Of a DNA stretch of 64,000 nt, positions 26,380-35,600 are shown piece after piece; the stretch's first letter is position 1, and the number at the start of each line of letters is the position of its first letter. Below the pieces are notes generated by a model, which worked only from the letters and a program-made list of their open reading frames with translations, was not told the origin of the DNA and ran no database searches. This stretch comes from Frankiales bacterium (GTDB lineage Bacteria; Actinomycetota; Actinomycetes; S36-B12; CAIYMF01): assembly GCA_016125335.1 (NCBI GenBank), contig WGLY01000032.1:1-64000 (forward strand), in the 5' to 3' direction. Made by a program: the position numbers and the translations under genes.

Positions 26380-26757
26380 ATGTCACACCCGCACAAGATC
26401 CGAGTGGGACACGCCTACGACGGGCGCGTGTGGGGCGACGGCGCCAGGGTGCTCGTCGACCGGCTCTGGCCTCGAGGCCTGTCCCACGTGAGGGCGGATC
26501 TCGACGAGTGGTGCAAGACCGTCGCCCCGTCGGTGGAACTCCGCACCTGGTATGGACACGACCCCGAACTGTTCGAACAGTTCCGCGAGCGATACCGGAC
26601 CGAGCTCGAGGATCCCGAACGAATCGAAGCCGTGCGCCACCTGCGTACCCTCGCCAAGCGCAGGAACGTCACGCTGCTCACTGCCTCCAGGCGCCTCGAG
26701 ACCAGTCATGCGATCGTGCTCGTCGACCTGCTCGGAGAGCAGGGCGCTACGGGCTGA
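26380..26757 (+). CDS. DUF488 family protein
   Basis: A 125-residue protein with the DUF488 signature VLVDRLWPRGLS near residue 25 and the later segments WYGHDPELFEQF and NVTLLTASRRLETSHAIVL. DUF488 proteins are small cytosolic proteins found next to nitrite/NO-related and heme genes; function is not established. GAGAGGAGCC precedes the ATG, and the gene is 39 bases downstream of ywiC, so it is probably the last gene of the nar operon. Confidence 0.85.
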   Translation: MSHPHKIRVGHAYDGRVWGDGARVLVDRLWPRGLSHVRADLDEWCKTVAPSVELRTWYGHDPELFEQFRERYRTELEDPERIEAVRHLRTLAKRRNVTLLTASRRLETSHAIVLVDLLGEQGATG

Positions 26758-26932
26758 TGTGGCGCTCCTTCGACCGCACCCGCCGGTCTGAGGTGCGGTG
26801 TACCGCGGGGTAGCTCTCGCACGCTGCGGTCATGAGTAGCCCGAGGCTCAGGTGATCGACCACGTCGCCGCCCACACGGCTGCGGAGCGCTTTTGAAGAT
26901 CTCGGGAGCGGCAACAGTCGGTAGATGACGGC

Positions 26933-28057
26933 TCAACGAGGTGGGTCGGCCCTGAACACGGTGCGCGCGAGGTGGTGCAGCATCGCACCGAAGACGATCG
27001 CCCACACCGCCAGCGCCACCCAGATCTCGGCGTGACCGATGGCCTTGACGATCGGCAGGTCGTCAACCTCACCGAGGTACGCAGAGCCGACGCCGTACAT
27101 GCCGAGTGGGAACACGATGCTCCACATCGAGGGCTCGTACACCAGCGGGACGCGGTGCCGGAAATGCCGCCAATAGCCGACGGCGAGCAGCGCCGGGATC
27201 AGCCACGTTCCGAAGGCCCAGAACAGCACGGCCAGGCCAGCGATCAGGGCGCTGGTGGCCGTGACCATGGGTGCCTTCGCCATCTCGACGATCTTCGACC
27301 CCGCCACCACGCTGATAGCGGTGGCACCCATCGCCACCCAGTACGGCGGGGTGGCCTCAACCGGTTGAATCTTGAACATCAGCAGCCGGACGACCACCAG
27401 CACACCGACGGTGCCGTAGAGGAACAGCCCGACCGACCAGGAGAACACCGCGACGAGCGCCAGCTCGCGCCGGCCCACGTCGACCTGTGGCTCGAGGGTC
27501 GCAGCCAGCACGGCGATGGACTGGCTGGCAACGACCCAGATGAACCAGCTCCCGTTGACCCCGCGCAACGCCGGGTCGGTCCTGGGCCGGTGCGCCACCA
27601 TGGCCGGGATCAAGTACCCCAGAAAGAGCCAAGCCAGGGACGACACCGCCAGCAGCCCGACGACGACCTCGCGATGCCCATCGCCGACCAGCCGGGCTCC
27701 GATCACGTTCGTGGCGGCCACGAACGTGAAGAACCCGAAGGCTCTCGCCGGATCGCTGAGGTCGTTCACCAGGTCGTGCCGGAAGGCGATCAGGCGACAT
27801 GCGAGGAGCAGCACCAGGATGACGTAGCAGATCACGGCCAGCCACAGCAGTGACAGCGACAGCCAGCCCACCCCGGCGGTGCTGGTTCCGATCGACATGA
27901 TGCCCGTGGCCATGACCAGGGCGAAGTAGCCAGGGTGAAGGCCGCTCACCCCGGCGCGGATGCGCTGCGCCCGAGACTCAGTCACGTGCGGGGTTGCTGC
28001 CGCGGTCACGTGGTGGAGTATCTCGTGCGACGCGTCTGCCGAGCTGCCGTTGTGCAT
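26933..28057 (-). CDS. TDT/SLAC1-family membrane transporter
   Basis: A 374-residue membrane protein with about ten helices of the tellurite-resistance/dicarboxylate transporter family (LHPGYFALVMATGIMSIG at helix 1; FVAATNVIGARLVGDG; later PLVYEPSMWSIVFPLGMYGVG). Members move small anions including nitrite, sulfite and malate. The start chosen, MHNGSSADAS, lies about 40 residues before helix 1; a GTG at 27985 is an alternative. The same frame is open upstream to 28576 without a stop, described separately. It lies downstream of the regulator and cupin genes in the same direction. An anion channel role for nitrite or formate fits the context but is inferred. Confidence 0.8.
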   Translation of the reverse strand: MHNGSSADASHEILHHVTAAATPHVTESRAQRIRAGVSGLHPGYFALVMATGIMSIGTSTAGVGWLSLSLLWLAVICYVILVLLLACRLIAFRHDLVNDLSDPARAFGFFTFVAATNVIGARLVGDGHREVVVGLLAVSSLAWLFLGYLIPAMVAHRPRTDPALRGVNGSWFIWVVASQSIAVLAATLEPQVDVGRRELALVAVFSWSVGLFLYGTVGVLVVVRLLMFKIQPVEATPPYWVAMGATAISVVAGSKIVEMAKAPMVTATSALIAGLAVLFWAFGTWLIPALLAVGYWRHFRHRVPLVYEPSMWSIVFPLGMYGVGSAYLGEVDDLPIVKAIGHAEIWVALAVWAIVFGAMLHHLARTVFRADPPR

Positions 28058-28576
28058 GATCTGCGCACGCCTCGTTCCGGGCGGAGGCTCAGTCCCTGCC
28101 GTGCCGCCATCACGTGGCTGCGCCGCCACCCCGGTCGGCAGCGACGCGCGTGGCTGGCCCAGGTCCGCTTGCGACGGCGATCGCTGTGATCGCGGGTCCT
28201 CAGGGTTGCCGACGACGGCGCTCGGTAGCCGGGACGGTTCCAGAGAACTGCGAGGAGCAGTCAGGGTCTCCATGGCCAGAGGCCGGCTTGGCGCATGCAG
28301 ATCTCCGCGCTGTCCAACGGCCCGGCCGCCGACGGTCCGACCTGAGCGAGGACGTCGCCGCGCCAGTCGCGGGCGGAGGCGCCACCCCGCGGCGGCGGCC
28401 GCCGCCAGCTCGGCGAGGTGCTTGAGGTGTGGACCGCACGCCGCCTGGTCGAGCCCTTCGACCTGGTTGCGGGGATCGGCGAGAGCCTCGGAGCGGGTCA
28501 CGGTGAGGGCTTCGTGGAGGTGGGTCAGGTCCGTGTGGAGGTCCTCTCCGTCGCACACGTGCTCGGGCATCGTCAT
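28058..28576 (-). other. Open frame upstream of and continuous with the TDT gene
   Basis: An ATG at 28576 overlaps the TGA of the cupin gene (ATGA), which looks like translational coupling. The first 60 codons (starting MTMPEHVCDGEDLHTDL) look protein-like, acidic and helical. After about codon 65 the sequence becomes Arg/Pro-rich and does not resemble a protein, yet it runs without a stop into the TDT gene. Possible readings are a small gene whose 3' end is frameshifted, or a fusion with an unusual linker. Confidence 0.4.
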
Positions 28577-28905
28577 GGGGTCTTGGCCACGGTGAGCAGG
28601 ACGGCGGAGTCCTCGAGCGCGTCGAGGGTGTGGCGTGCCGCGGGGATCACGAGCAGGTCCCCGGCCCGCCCCTCCCACTCGTCGCTGCCGGAGGAGAGTC
28701 GGACACGGCCGACAACCACGAGGAGGGTCGCGTCACCGGGGCTCTCGTGCTCGGCCATGGTGGTGTCCGCGGTCAGGGCGATCAGGGTCTGGCGCAGCAC
28801 GCGTTCGTGACCTCCGTAGACCGTTTCGGCGCTGCGTCCGCTGGCCGCGCGATGGGCGAGCCTCAGCTGTTCGCGGGCGACGGCGTCGAGCGAGATCTTG
28901 TTCAT
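28573..28905 (-). CDS. Small cupin-domain protein
   Basis: A 110-residue single-domain cupin. It has the beta-barrel pattern MAEHESPGDATLLVVVGRVRL followed by WEGRAGDLLVIPAARHTL, with the metal-ligand histidines of both cupin motifs partly present (H52 and H92). GGAAGGAAC lies before the ATG. It follows the Cys-containing regulator by 61 bases. Small cupins of this kind are often found beside NO or anaerobiosis genes; substrate unknown. Confidence 0.8.
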   Translation of the reverse strand: MNKISLDAVAREQLRLAHRAASGRSAETVYGGHERVLRQTLIALTADTTMAEHESPGDATLLVVVGRVRLSSGSDEWEGRAGDLLVIPAARHTLDALEDSAVLLTVAKTP

Positions 28906-28966
28906 GCGGTGTTCCTTCCCGTGCTTGGAGGTCGAGGGTGCCGGGTCACGCGTGTCGTGCCGGTGC

Positions 28967-29656
28967 TCAGGCGATCGGATCGTTGAGGTGCAGCAGGCAG
29001 GCGCCCGGCTCGGCGAAGGGACGGAGGTGGGCGCGTTGCGGGTCCCCGCCCAGCTCGGCCAGGGCTCCACGGACGAGGCCGAGGTGTAGCGGGCAGACGA
29101 TGTCGGGTTGGGCGCGGGCGACGTCGAGGAGCGGGCAACGCCGCAACCGGACCTTGGCGCCGCGGGCGTCGCCGCTGGGGTCGAACCCGAGGCGGGCAAG
29201 CAGGCCGACGACCTGGCGACGGGCGTGCGTGGGGCTCCGGGCCGACGGGTCGGTGACGAGTGAGCGACCCCAGGTGTCGCCCGCGGCCAGCGCGTCAGCC
29301 CCAGGGTCGCTGCTCGTGCGCGAGATGTGTGCTGCCAGCGCCCCAGCGAGGCCGGCATAGTCGCGGACCCGAGGGTCGGGCTCGGCCTGGCCAAGGGCCG
29401 CGGTGTACTGCCACCCGGGCCGGCCGCGACCGAGGATCGGCGCCGGTGACCTCGTGGCCAGCCCCCGCGCGACGAGGCCCTCGAGGTGTTTGCGCGCCGT
29501 GTTGGGGTGCTGGACCAGTCGCGTCGCCAGCGACTCCACCGTGACCGCCGCAGCGGACCCCTGCAGATGTTCGAGCACGCGGGCGCGCTGCGGGGACAGC
29601 GGCACCGCCGCTGTGTCGTACCGAGCAGGCGCCGGCCCTAGAATTTCCACGTACAA
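28967..29656 (-). CDS. Winged-helix regulator with Cys-rich C-terminal domain (second copy)
   Basis: A 229-residue relative of the regulator at 18171. The N-terminus has a winged helix (RARVLEHLQGSAAAVTVESLATRL, HPNTARKHLEGLVARGLA), the C-terminus the cysteines RCPLLDVARAQPDIVCPLHL and GACLLHL. An iron-sulfur or metal sensor is inferred from SufR-like proteins. A TAATAC box at 29661-29666 on the minus strand lies only 4-10 bases upstream of TTG (29656) and GTG (29650), so translation may be nearly leaderless and the exact start is uncertain. It faces the hemerythrin operon across 57 bases and heads a leftward set with cupin and TDT genes. Confidence 0.75.
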   Translation of the reverse strand: MYVEILGPAPARYDTAAVPLSPQRARVLEHLQGSAAAVTVESLATRLVQHPNTARKHLEGLVARGLATRSPAPILGRGRPGWQYTAALGQAEPDPRVRDYAGLAGALAAHISRTSSDPGADALAAGDTWGRSLVTDPSARSPTHARRQVVGLLARLGFDPSGDARGAKVRLRRCPLLDVARAQPDIVCPLHLGLVRGALAELGGDPQRAHLRPFAEPGACLLHLNDPIA

Positions 29657-29713
29657 CAGTGTATTAAATAATGAGGCAGCCGGCTACCCGTCGGCGCAAC
29701 TGAGGAGAACATC

Positions 29714-30610
29714 GTGGACATCACGCAGACCACCCCGAACCGTGGCACTCCTGCGGCTACGACATCGTCGCGAACCGGGGTGGTCCTCGCGTCAAGCGAG
29801 GCCGAGTCCGACGCCGTGGCCGCCGTCGTCCGACACCACGCCGAACTCGCCGGCGCCCTGACCTCGCTCACGGACGCGCTCCTGACCGCCGCCGCGGGCG
29901 TGCGCGGAGTGGCTGTGAACGCCGCGGACACCGCCCGGCACCGCCTGCTGGACTTCTGCACCGGCGAGCTGCTTGCGCACGCAGCGGCGGAGGAGTCCAC
30001 CCTGTACCCGGCGGCCGTGTCCGACGAGCGAGCCCGGCTCCTAGTCGAGTCGATGCTCGCCGAGCACCGGGTCCTAGAGAGCCTGGTCGCAGAGGTCCGT
30101 GCGACCGAGAACCCGGTGCGAGCGGCCGCGGGGGCGAACGCCCTGCGCGTGCTGTTCGATGTACATCTCGCCAAGGAGAACGACCTGCTCCTGCCGCGGA
30201 TCGCCGCCGACCCGTCGGTGTCGTTGACCAAGATCCTGACCGGGATGCACGAACTGCTCGGAGCCGACGAGCAACACGTACGGGAAGATCCCCCGGACCA
30301 TCGCGATCGCCCGGCCGCAGCGACAGTTTCCGCCGAGACTCATGGGGCGGCGTGCGGCTGCGGTGGGTCGGACGGCGACCAGGACGCGCCGGTCCTCGAC
30401 GTCCGAGACGTTCCGCACGCCATCCGACATGCGACGGTCTTCGGTGCCGTCGGTGCGGTTCCCCTCGCGGGCTCCCTCGTCCTGGTCGCGCCTCACGACC
30501 CGCTACCCCTGCTCAGGCAGCTCGAGGAGCGGGAGCCCGGCGCCTTCGGAGTGTCCTACGACCAGCGCGGACCCGACGCCTGGCGGGTCCGGCTCACCCG
30601 GACCCGCTAG
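29714..30610 (+). CDS. Hemerythrin-DUF2249 fusion protein
   Basis: A 298-residue two-domain protein. Residues 35-190 form a hemerythrin HHE four-helix bundle (VRHHAELAGALT, LAHAAAEESTLYP, MLAEHRVLESLV, VHLAKENDLLLPRI). A hinge with a Cys pair (AACGCGGS, about 215-220) leads into DUF2249 (about 225-295: LDVRDVPHAIRHATVFGAV, LVAPHDPLPLL, GPDAWRVRLTR). The two domains also occur as separate genes at 11627 and 14766 in the same element, so this looks like a fused version of that pair. GTG start with GAGGAGAAC upstream. Confidence 0.88.
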   Translation: MDITQTTPNRGTPAATTSSRTGVVLASSEAESDAVAAVVRHHAELAGALTSLTDALLTAAAGVRGVAVNAADTARHRLLDFCTGELLAHAAAEESTLYPAAVSDERARLLVESMLAEHRVLESLVAEVRATENPVRAAAGANALRVLFDVHLAKENDLLLPRIAADPSVSLTKILTGMHELLGADEQHVREDPPDHRDRPAAATVSAETHGAACGCGGSDGDQDAPVLDVRDVPHAIRHATVFGAVGAVPLAGSLVLVAPHDPLPLLRQLEEREPGAFGVSYDQRGPDAWRVRLTRTR

Positions 30611-30612
30611 CC

Positions 30613-31068
30613 ATGTGCTCCTACTGCGGGTGCCGCGCCATCACTGTCATCGGTCAGCTCATGTCCGAGCACGAGGCGATCATCAATGCGACCGGCCTGC
30701 TCAGCCGCGCGGCAGCCGTGGGGGACGCCGCCGCGGCACGGACCGCGGCAGCAGTGGTCGCTGCGCTGCTCGAGCCGCACGCGGTCCGCGAGGAGGTCGG
30801 CCTGTTCGCTGAACTGCGGTGTGATTCGGAGTTCACCGCTCCCATCGACTCGCTCTGTGCGGAGCACCGCGAGCTCGACTCGCTACTCGCCCTTGTGTCC
30901 GGCGGGGATCTCGAGGCGGCCGCCACGCTGGAGATGCTGATGCGCCACCACATCGACCGGGAGGAGAACGGGATGTTCCCCGCCGCAGCCATCGCCCTGG
31001 ACGGGGAGACATGGGATCTCATCGACGCCCGCGTGGCGCGCAGCGCCACAGGTGAGGTGAGCACATGA
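30613..31068 (+). CDS. Hemerythrin-like protein with N-terminal Cys motif
   Basis: A 151-residue protein. The N-terminus MCSYCGCRAI has three cysteines in a row of motifs (CxxCxC), followed by a hemerythrin HHE bundle (MSEHEAI, LEPHAVREEVGLFAEL, LCAEHRELDSLL, MRHHIDREENGMFPAA). It starts three bases after the preceding gene and overlaps the Rieske gene by four. Family members bind a di-iron site; iron-sulfur repair or NO/O2 sensing is the usual interpretation. Confidence 0.85.
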   Translation: MCSYCGCRAITVIGQLMSEHEAIINATGLLSRAAAVGDAAAARTAAAVVAALLEPHAVREEVGLFAELRCDSEFTAPIDSLCAEHRELDSLLALVSGGDLEAAATLEMLMRHHIDREENGMFPAAAIALDGETWDLIDARVARSATGEVST

Positions 31069-31373
31069 CGTGGCTAACCGTTCGCGAGCTCCGTGACCTT
31101 GAACCCGATGTCCCACTCGGAATCCTTGTCGAGGGCGTCGCGGTCTGCCTCGTGTACACGTGCGGGGAGATCTACGCCGTGCACGACGAGTGCACCCACG
31201 CGGCCGTGCCTCTGTCCGAGGGAGATGTCGCCGACCGTACGATCGAGTGCTGGATGCACGGGTCAAGGTTCGACTTGCGTACCGGAGCCGCGCTGAACCT
31301 GCCGGCAACCAAACCAGTCAGGACGTACCCCGCTCGCTTGCTCAACGGGCGCGTCCAGATTTTGCCGCCATGA
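31065..31373 (+). CDS. Rieske [2Fe-2S] ferredoxin-like protein
   Basis: A 102-residue soluble Rieske protein. The cluster ligands are visible as ECTHAAVPL (Cys-x-His) and CWMHGSRFDL (Cys-x-x-His). The layout matches small ferredoxin subunits of dioxygenase and NirD-type systems. It overlaps the hemerythrin gene by four bases (ATGA), making a three-gene operon 29714-31373. It may deliver electrons to the hemerythrin proteins; that pairing is inferred from coupling only. Confidence 0.92.
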   Translation: MTWLTVRELRDLEPDVPLGILVEGVAVCLVYTCGEIYAVHDECTHAAVPLSEGDVADRTIECWMHGSRFDLRTGAALNLPATKPVRTYPARLLNGRVQILPP

Positions 31374-32614
31374 CGGCCACTCCCTGCCCAGAGGCCGAGC
31401 GCACAAACTGCACCCCACCAGCAGGCAGTCCCCCGACGCGGGGCGCCGTCGGGAGCAAACCTGCGTCCAAGCGCGGTCCCTGCGGTGCGGCTTGTTGATC
31501 CCGGCCCGCTGCAGTGGCGTCGGGCAGGCTGCGACGGTGCCGCCCGGGCGGCTGATCTTGCCCGAGAGTCCCTGCGATTGACGATCCCGGCGAGTCTCAA
31601 GATGTCCCTGACGCTCGCCAAGATGGCGCCGGACGCGGCGATTGTCCTGGACGGAGTTGCTCGTTTGGCCGCCCTTGAAACGCAACCGCTCGGAGCGGCG
31701 GGATTCCTGGGTCGGTGACAGCGTTCGGCCATCGAATGTGCCCGAGGGCGGACTTGAGCAGAGGCCAGAAGCGGGACACTTTCTTTCGTGGTCACGGGCA
31801 CGAACTCACGCCCTGCCGGCCGATGGTGTGACGGGAGGGGACGTGCGCTCCCGCCATGGCGAACGAATGGCGTTGACGGTGTCAATAGGGGGTCACGAAG
31901 GGACCACGTCCGTCCCGCTACATCCATGTCCGCCCCGTGCTCGAACGTGCCGAGTACCAACGGATTCCCGGGCTCCAACCCGGTTCGACCCCCGCCGCCT
32001 GCACTTCGACAAGCATCTGACGTGCTGAAACACCGCAGGAGGAGGCGGGTCTTGGTACCTACCCTTCTTCCCTTGGGGGAGTGGGAACTTGCGGCTCGAT
32101 GGATACTCGACGCGATCGATTGAGCTGTGTCTCGTCTCGTTCCCCTCAGTTACCGGACGCTGTGCCGCGTGACCCTGCGCGCGTTAGTCAGACGCTCCTG
32201 GACTGCTCTCACCTCAGGCGCGGTCGCATCGTGCCTATCGAATCGCTGGGCGATAGCGCTATAGAGATCATCGGCGCTGGCTCGCGTGGTTCCTTCGGAG
32301 TGGCGGGGGTCTGCGGGGCTTCGGCGAGGCCGTGGGTCGCGCGACGCGGGGCAGCCGGAGCGGCGGCCCATCGGCGGTCCGTCGCCGACGACACGCGCGA
32401 ACGCGACATCAACTTCCAACGTCGACCACACGAGACGAATCGTCCGCCTCCGTCCAGTCGAGACCGTCCACTGCCACGCCGTCACCGACCGATCATCGCG
32501 CCCGACCAGTGACAGCCACCTGCCGCAAATCGAAGCAGACATGTGCATCGGCGGCGTGTACCGTCTGGCCCTGAGTCCATTGTGGCTCAACGGGTTTCCG
32601 GGTTGTGATGTTTC
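31374..32614. other. Long non-coding gap upstream of relaxase A (candidate transfer origin)
   Basis: About 1.24 kb without a convincing gene on either strand; the open frames present have shadow-type composition. A 77-codon frame at 31485-31718 cannot be assigned and may be a remnant. A stem CTATCG ... CGATAG at 32235-32256 runs into the perfect palindrome ATAGCGCTAT (32253-32262) about 350 bases before the relaxase. MobF relaxases commonly nick an origin close to their own gene, so oriT is expected in this gap, but no nick site can be named. Confidence 0.4.
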
Positions 32615-35600
32615 GTGTTGTCCAGTGCGAAGATCGGTCGTTCCTCCTGGCGGTACTACCAGCGCAGCGTCGCGGGTGGTGCGTGCGAGTACTACGCCGA
32701 GCACGGCGACACCCCTGGCCGCTGGCATGGGTCCGGCCTCGCGCAGCTCGGCCTCACAGCAGGTGCCGAGGTGCAGGAGCGTGAACTCGAAGCACTGTTC
32801 GGTCGCGCCCTGTCCCCGACAACAGGTGTCGCGCTGGGGTCAGCCTGGCGCGCGGATGCGGTCACGGGGTACGACCTGACGTTCTCGGCGCCGAAGTCGG
32901 TGAGCACCCTGTGGGCGTTGGGTGACGCCCGGACGATGGCCGCGATCGACGCGGCACATGCCGCGGCGGTCAACGCCGCGCTCGGCTACCTCGAGACCCA
33001 TGCGTCGCTGTCGCGACGTGGCCGTGACGGTGTCGAGCAGATCTCCTTGGCTGGGTTCACGGCCGCGTGCTTCGATCATCGGACGTCGCGCACGGGGGAT
33101 CCGCAGCTGCACACCCATGCCCTGGTGGTGAACAAGGTCCGCTGCGTCGATGGGGCGTGGCGGACGTTGGACGGGCACGAGATCTTCCACCACAAGAAGT
33201 CCGCGGGTGTGATCTACCAGACCGCGCTGCGGGCGGAGCTGAGCGCGCGGTTGCCGGTGTCGTTCGGGCCGGTGTCCGAGCACGGTCAGGCCGAGATCGC
33301 CGGCGTCCCCGAGCCGCTCATGGCCGCGTGGTCCTCGCGCACGTCCGCGGTGATGGCGGACGCGGTCCCGACGATCGCCGACGCCGAGGACGCCCTCGGC
33401 CGCCCGGTGTCCGCGGCGGAGCGCGCGCGGATCATCAAGACGGCGGTGCTCTCGACGAGGCCGGCGAAGGACGCACCCGTCCCCGAGGGTGACCGTCGTG
33501 CCCTATGGGCGGCGCAGGCGGCGGCGTTGGGGTTCGAGGCGGACGCGGTGACGGACTCCGTCCGGACCGCGAACGCCCAGGCGAGAAACGTTCCGGTGCC
33601 GTCCGGGTGGTCGGGAGCGGTGCTGGTGGACTCGGTGACCGAGGTCGGGCGGCGCAAGGCGATCTGGTCCCGTGCGGACCTGGCCGTCGCGGTCGCGTCG
33701 CGGGTCCCGACGACGGGGGACCCCCGGCTGAGGTCGGCGGCCGATGCCGTGGCGTGGGTGGAGGAGATCACCGACCTCGCGCTCACCGAGGTCGGGCTCT
33801 CCGGCGCGGTGTCCTTGGGTGCGGACCCGTCCGGGGTGAGCGCGCGCGCTTCCGATGCCCGCTACGCGTCGCGGGAGCTGGTGGAGACCGAGGCTCGGAT
33901 CCTGGACCGGGCGGTGACGGGTGGGTTCCGGTCCCCGGAGCGGCTGCGCCCGGACTTCGTCGCGTTGCTGCTGTCCGGCGAGGCGGGGCTCTCCGAGGAG
34001 CAGGCCCGGGCGGTGGTGCGCCTGATCGCGACTCGTGACCTGGTCACGGTGATGACCGCACCGGCGGGGGCGGGGAAGACCACCACCCTGGCCGCGGCCA
34101 CGGTGGTCTGGGGCAACGACTGGAAGGACGTGACCGCGCTGGCCCCGTCCGCGCGTGCCGCCGCCGAGCTCGCGAAGGCGACCGGCGCACCGGGTCAGAC
34201 CGTGGCCCGCTGGCTGCTCAACGAGGCGACCAACCCGACGCCAGTGAAGGTCCCGTCCGATCCGGGATACATGCGGCGAGAGGTGGTCGTGGTCGATGAG
34301 GCCTCGATGCTCACCACCGCGGACCTCGACGCCCTCACCGCTTACGTCGCGAAGCACCGAGCACGTCTGGTCCTGGTCGGGGACCCGGGGCAGATCGGTG
34401 CGGTCAACGCCCCCGGTGGCATGTTCGAGCACCTCACCCACAAGCTGAGCGGTCAGGTCATCGAGCTTACCGAGCTGCACCGGTTCACCCACCCGTGGGA
34501 AGCCGCCGCCACACTGCGCCTACGAGCCGGCGACGCGGGCGTCCTGGACATCTATGCGCAGCGGGGGCGGGTCCACCCGGCGGCGTCGAGTGAGGACGCC
34601 GCGGACGCGGTCTTCGACCGCTGGCATACAGCCACGATCACCGGGCGGGATGCGTTGATGCTGGCGCGGGCGTGGACGGACGTGAACGCGCTCAACGCCC
34701 GCGCCCGCGCTGTCGCGATCGCCACCGGCGCTGTCACCGGCCCCAACCTCGCCGTCATCGCTACCCGATCGGCGTCGACTCGTGGCCAGGTCGAGCAGCG
34801 GTCCTGGCGGGCCGGGGACGTGCTGCTGGCGAAGAAGAACGACAGCCGCACCCGGATCGGGGGCGAGACCCTGCGCAATGGGGACCGGTTCCGCGTCCTG
34901 GCCGCCAGCGACACCGGTGGGCTGGTCGTGGCGGACCTGCGTGGCCGCGGCACCCTCACCCTCCCCGGCGCCTACTTGGCCCGGCACGCGGAGTACGGGT
35001 GGGCCGCCACGATCGACGGCGCGCAGGGCGCGACCGCGGACGTCGGCATCGTCCTGGCCCGCGCCGGCCTCGACCGGGAGCACCTCTACGTCGCGATGTC
35101 GCGCGGGCGCCTGGAGAACCACGTCCACACCACCCCGGAGTTGGCCACCGGAGACGCCGGCCCCCACCGGCACCCGCCGACAGCATCCGGTACGAAGGCC
35201 GGGGCAGGGCCAGGGTCGCGTCCATACCCCGGACCCCTGGCCGCCGGGCTGGCGGAAGACGGGCAGGAACCGTGGCCAGGCTCGCGGCAAGGGGTGCCAG
35301 CCCAGGGTGACGCCATGACCAGTTCCAGCCCCGGGGTGCAGCTCGCACGGCCCGACCTCGACGCCGCGCTCGCCATGCTCGCCCGCGCGGTCGCGACCAG
35401 CGGACGCGAGCGTGCCGCGCACGCCCTCCTCGACCCGCCCGTCCACGCCGCGCGCGAGGCGGCGTGGGCCCGCGAGGAGGCAGCCCGGCCCAGCCCGGCG
35501 ATCCCGCGCGAGCACCAACGCAACCGCGACGCCCTCGCCGGCGCCCGGGCTCGCCGCGACATGGCAGCCGATCACGTCACCCGCGTCAGGACCGAGCTGG

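Noticed and set aside
12136-31373. Full denitrification pathway
   Set aside because: No cupredoxin NirK, NirS, NorB or NosZ is present; only nitrate to nitrite reduction can be supported.
31485-31718. 77-codon gene in the gap upstream of relaxase A
   Set aside because: Part of it looks protein-like, but there is no ribosome site, no domain and no conserved neighbour; mentioned only as a possible remnant.
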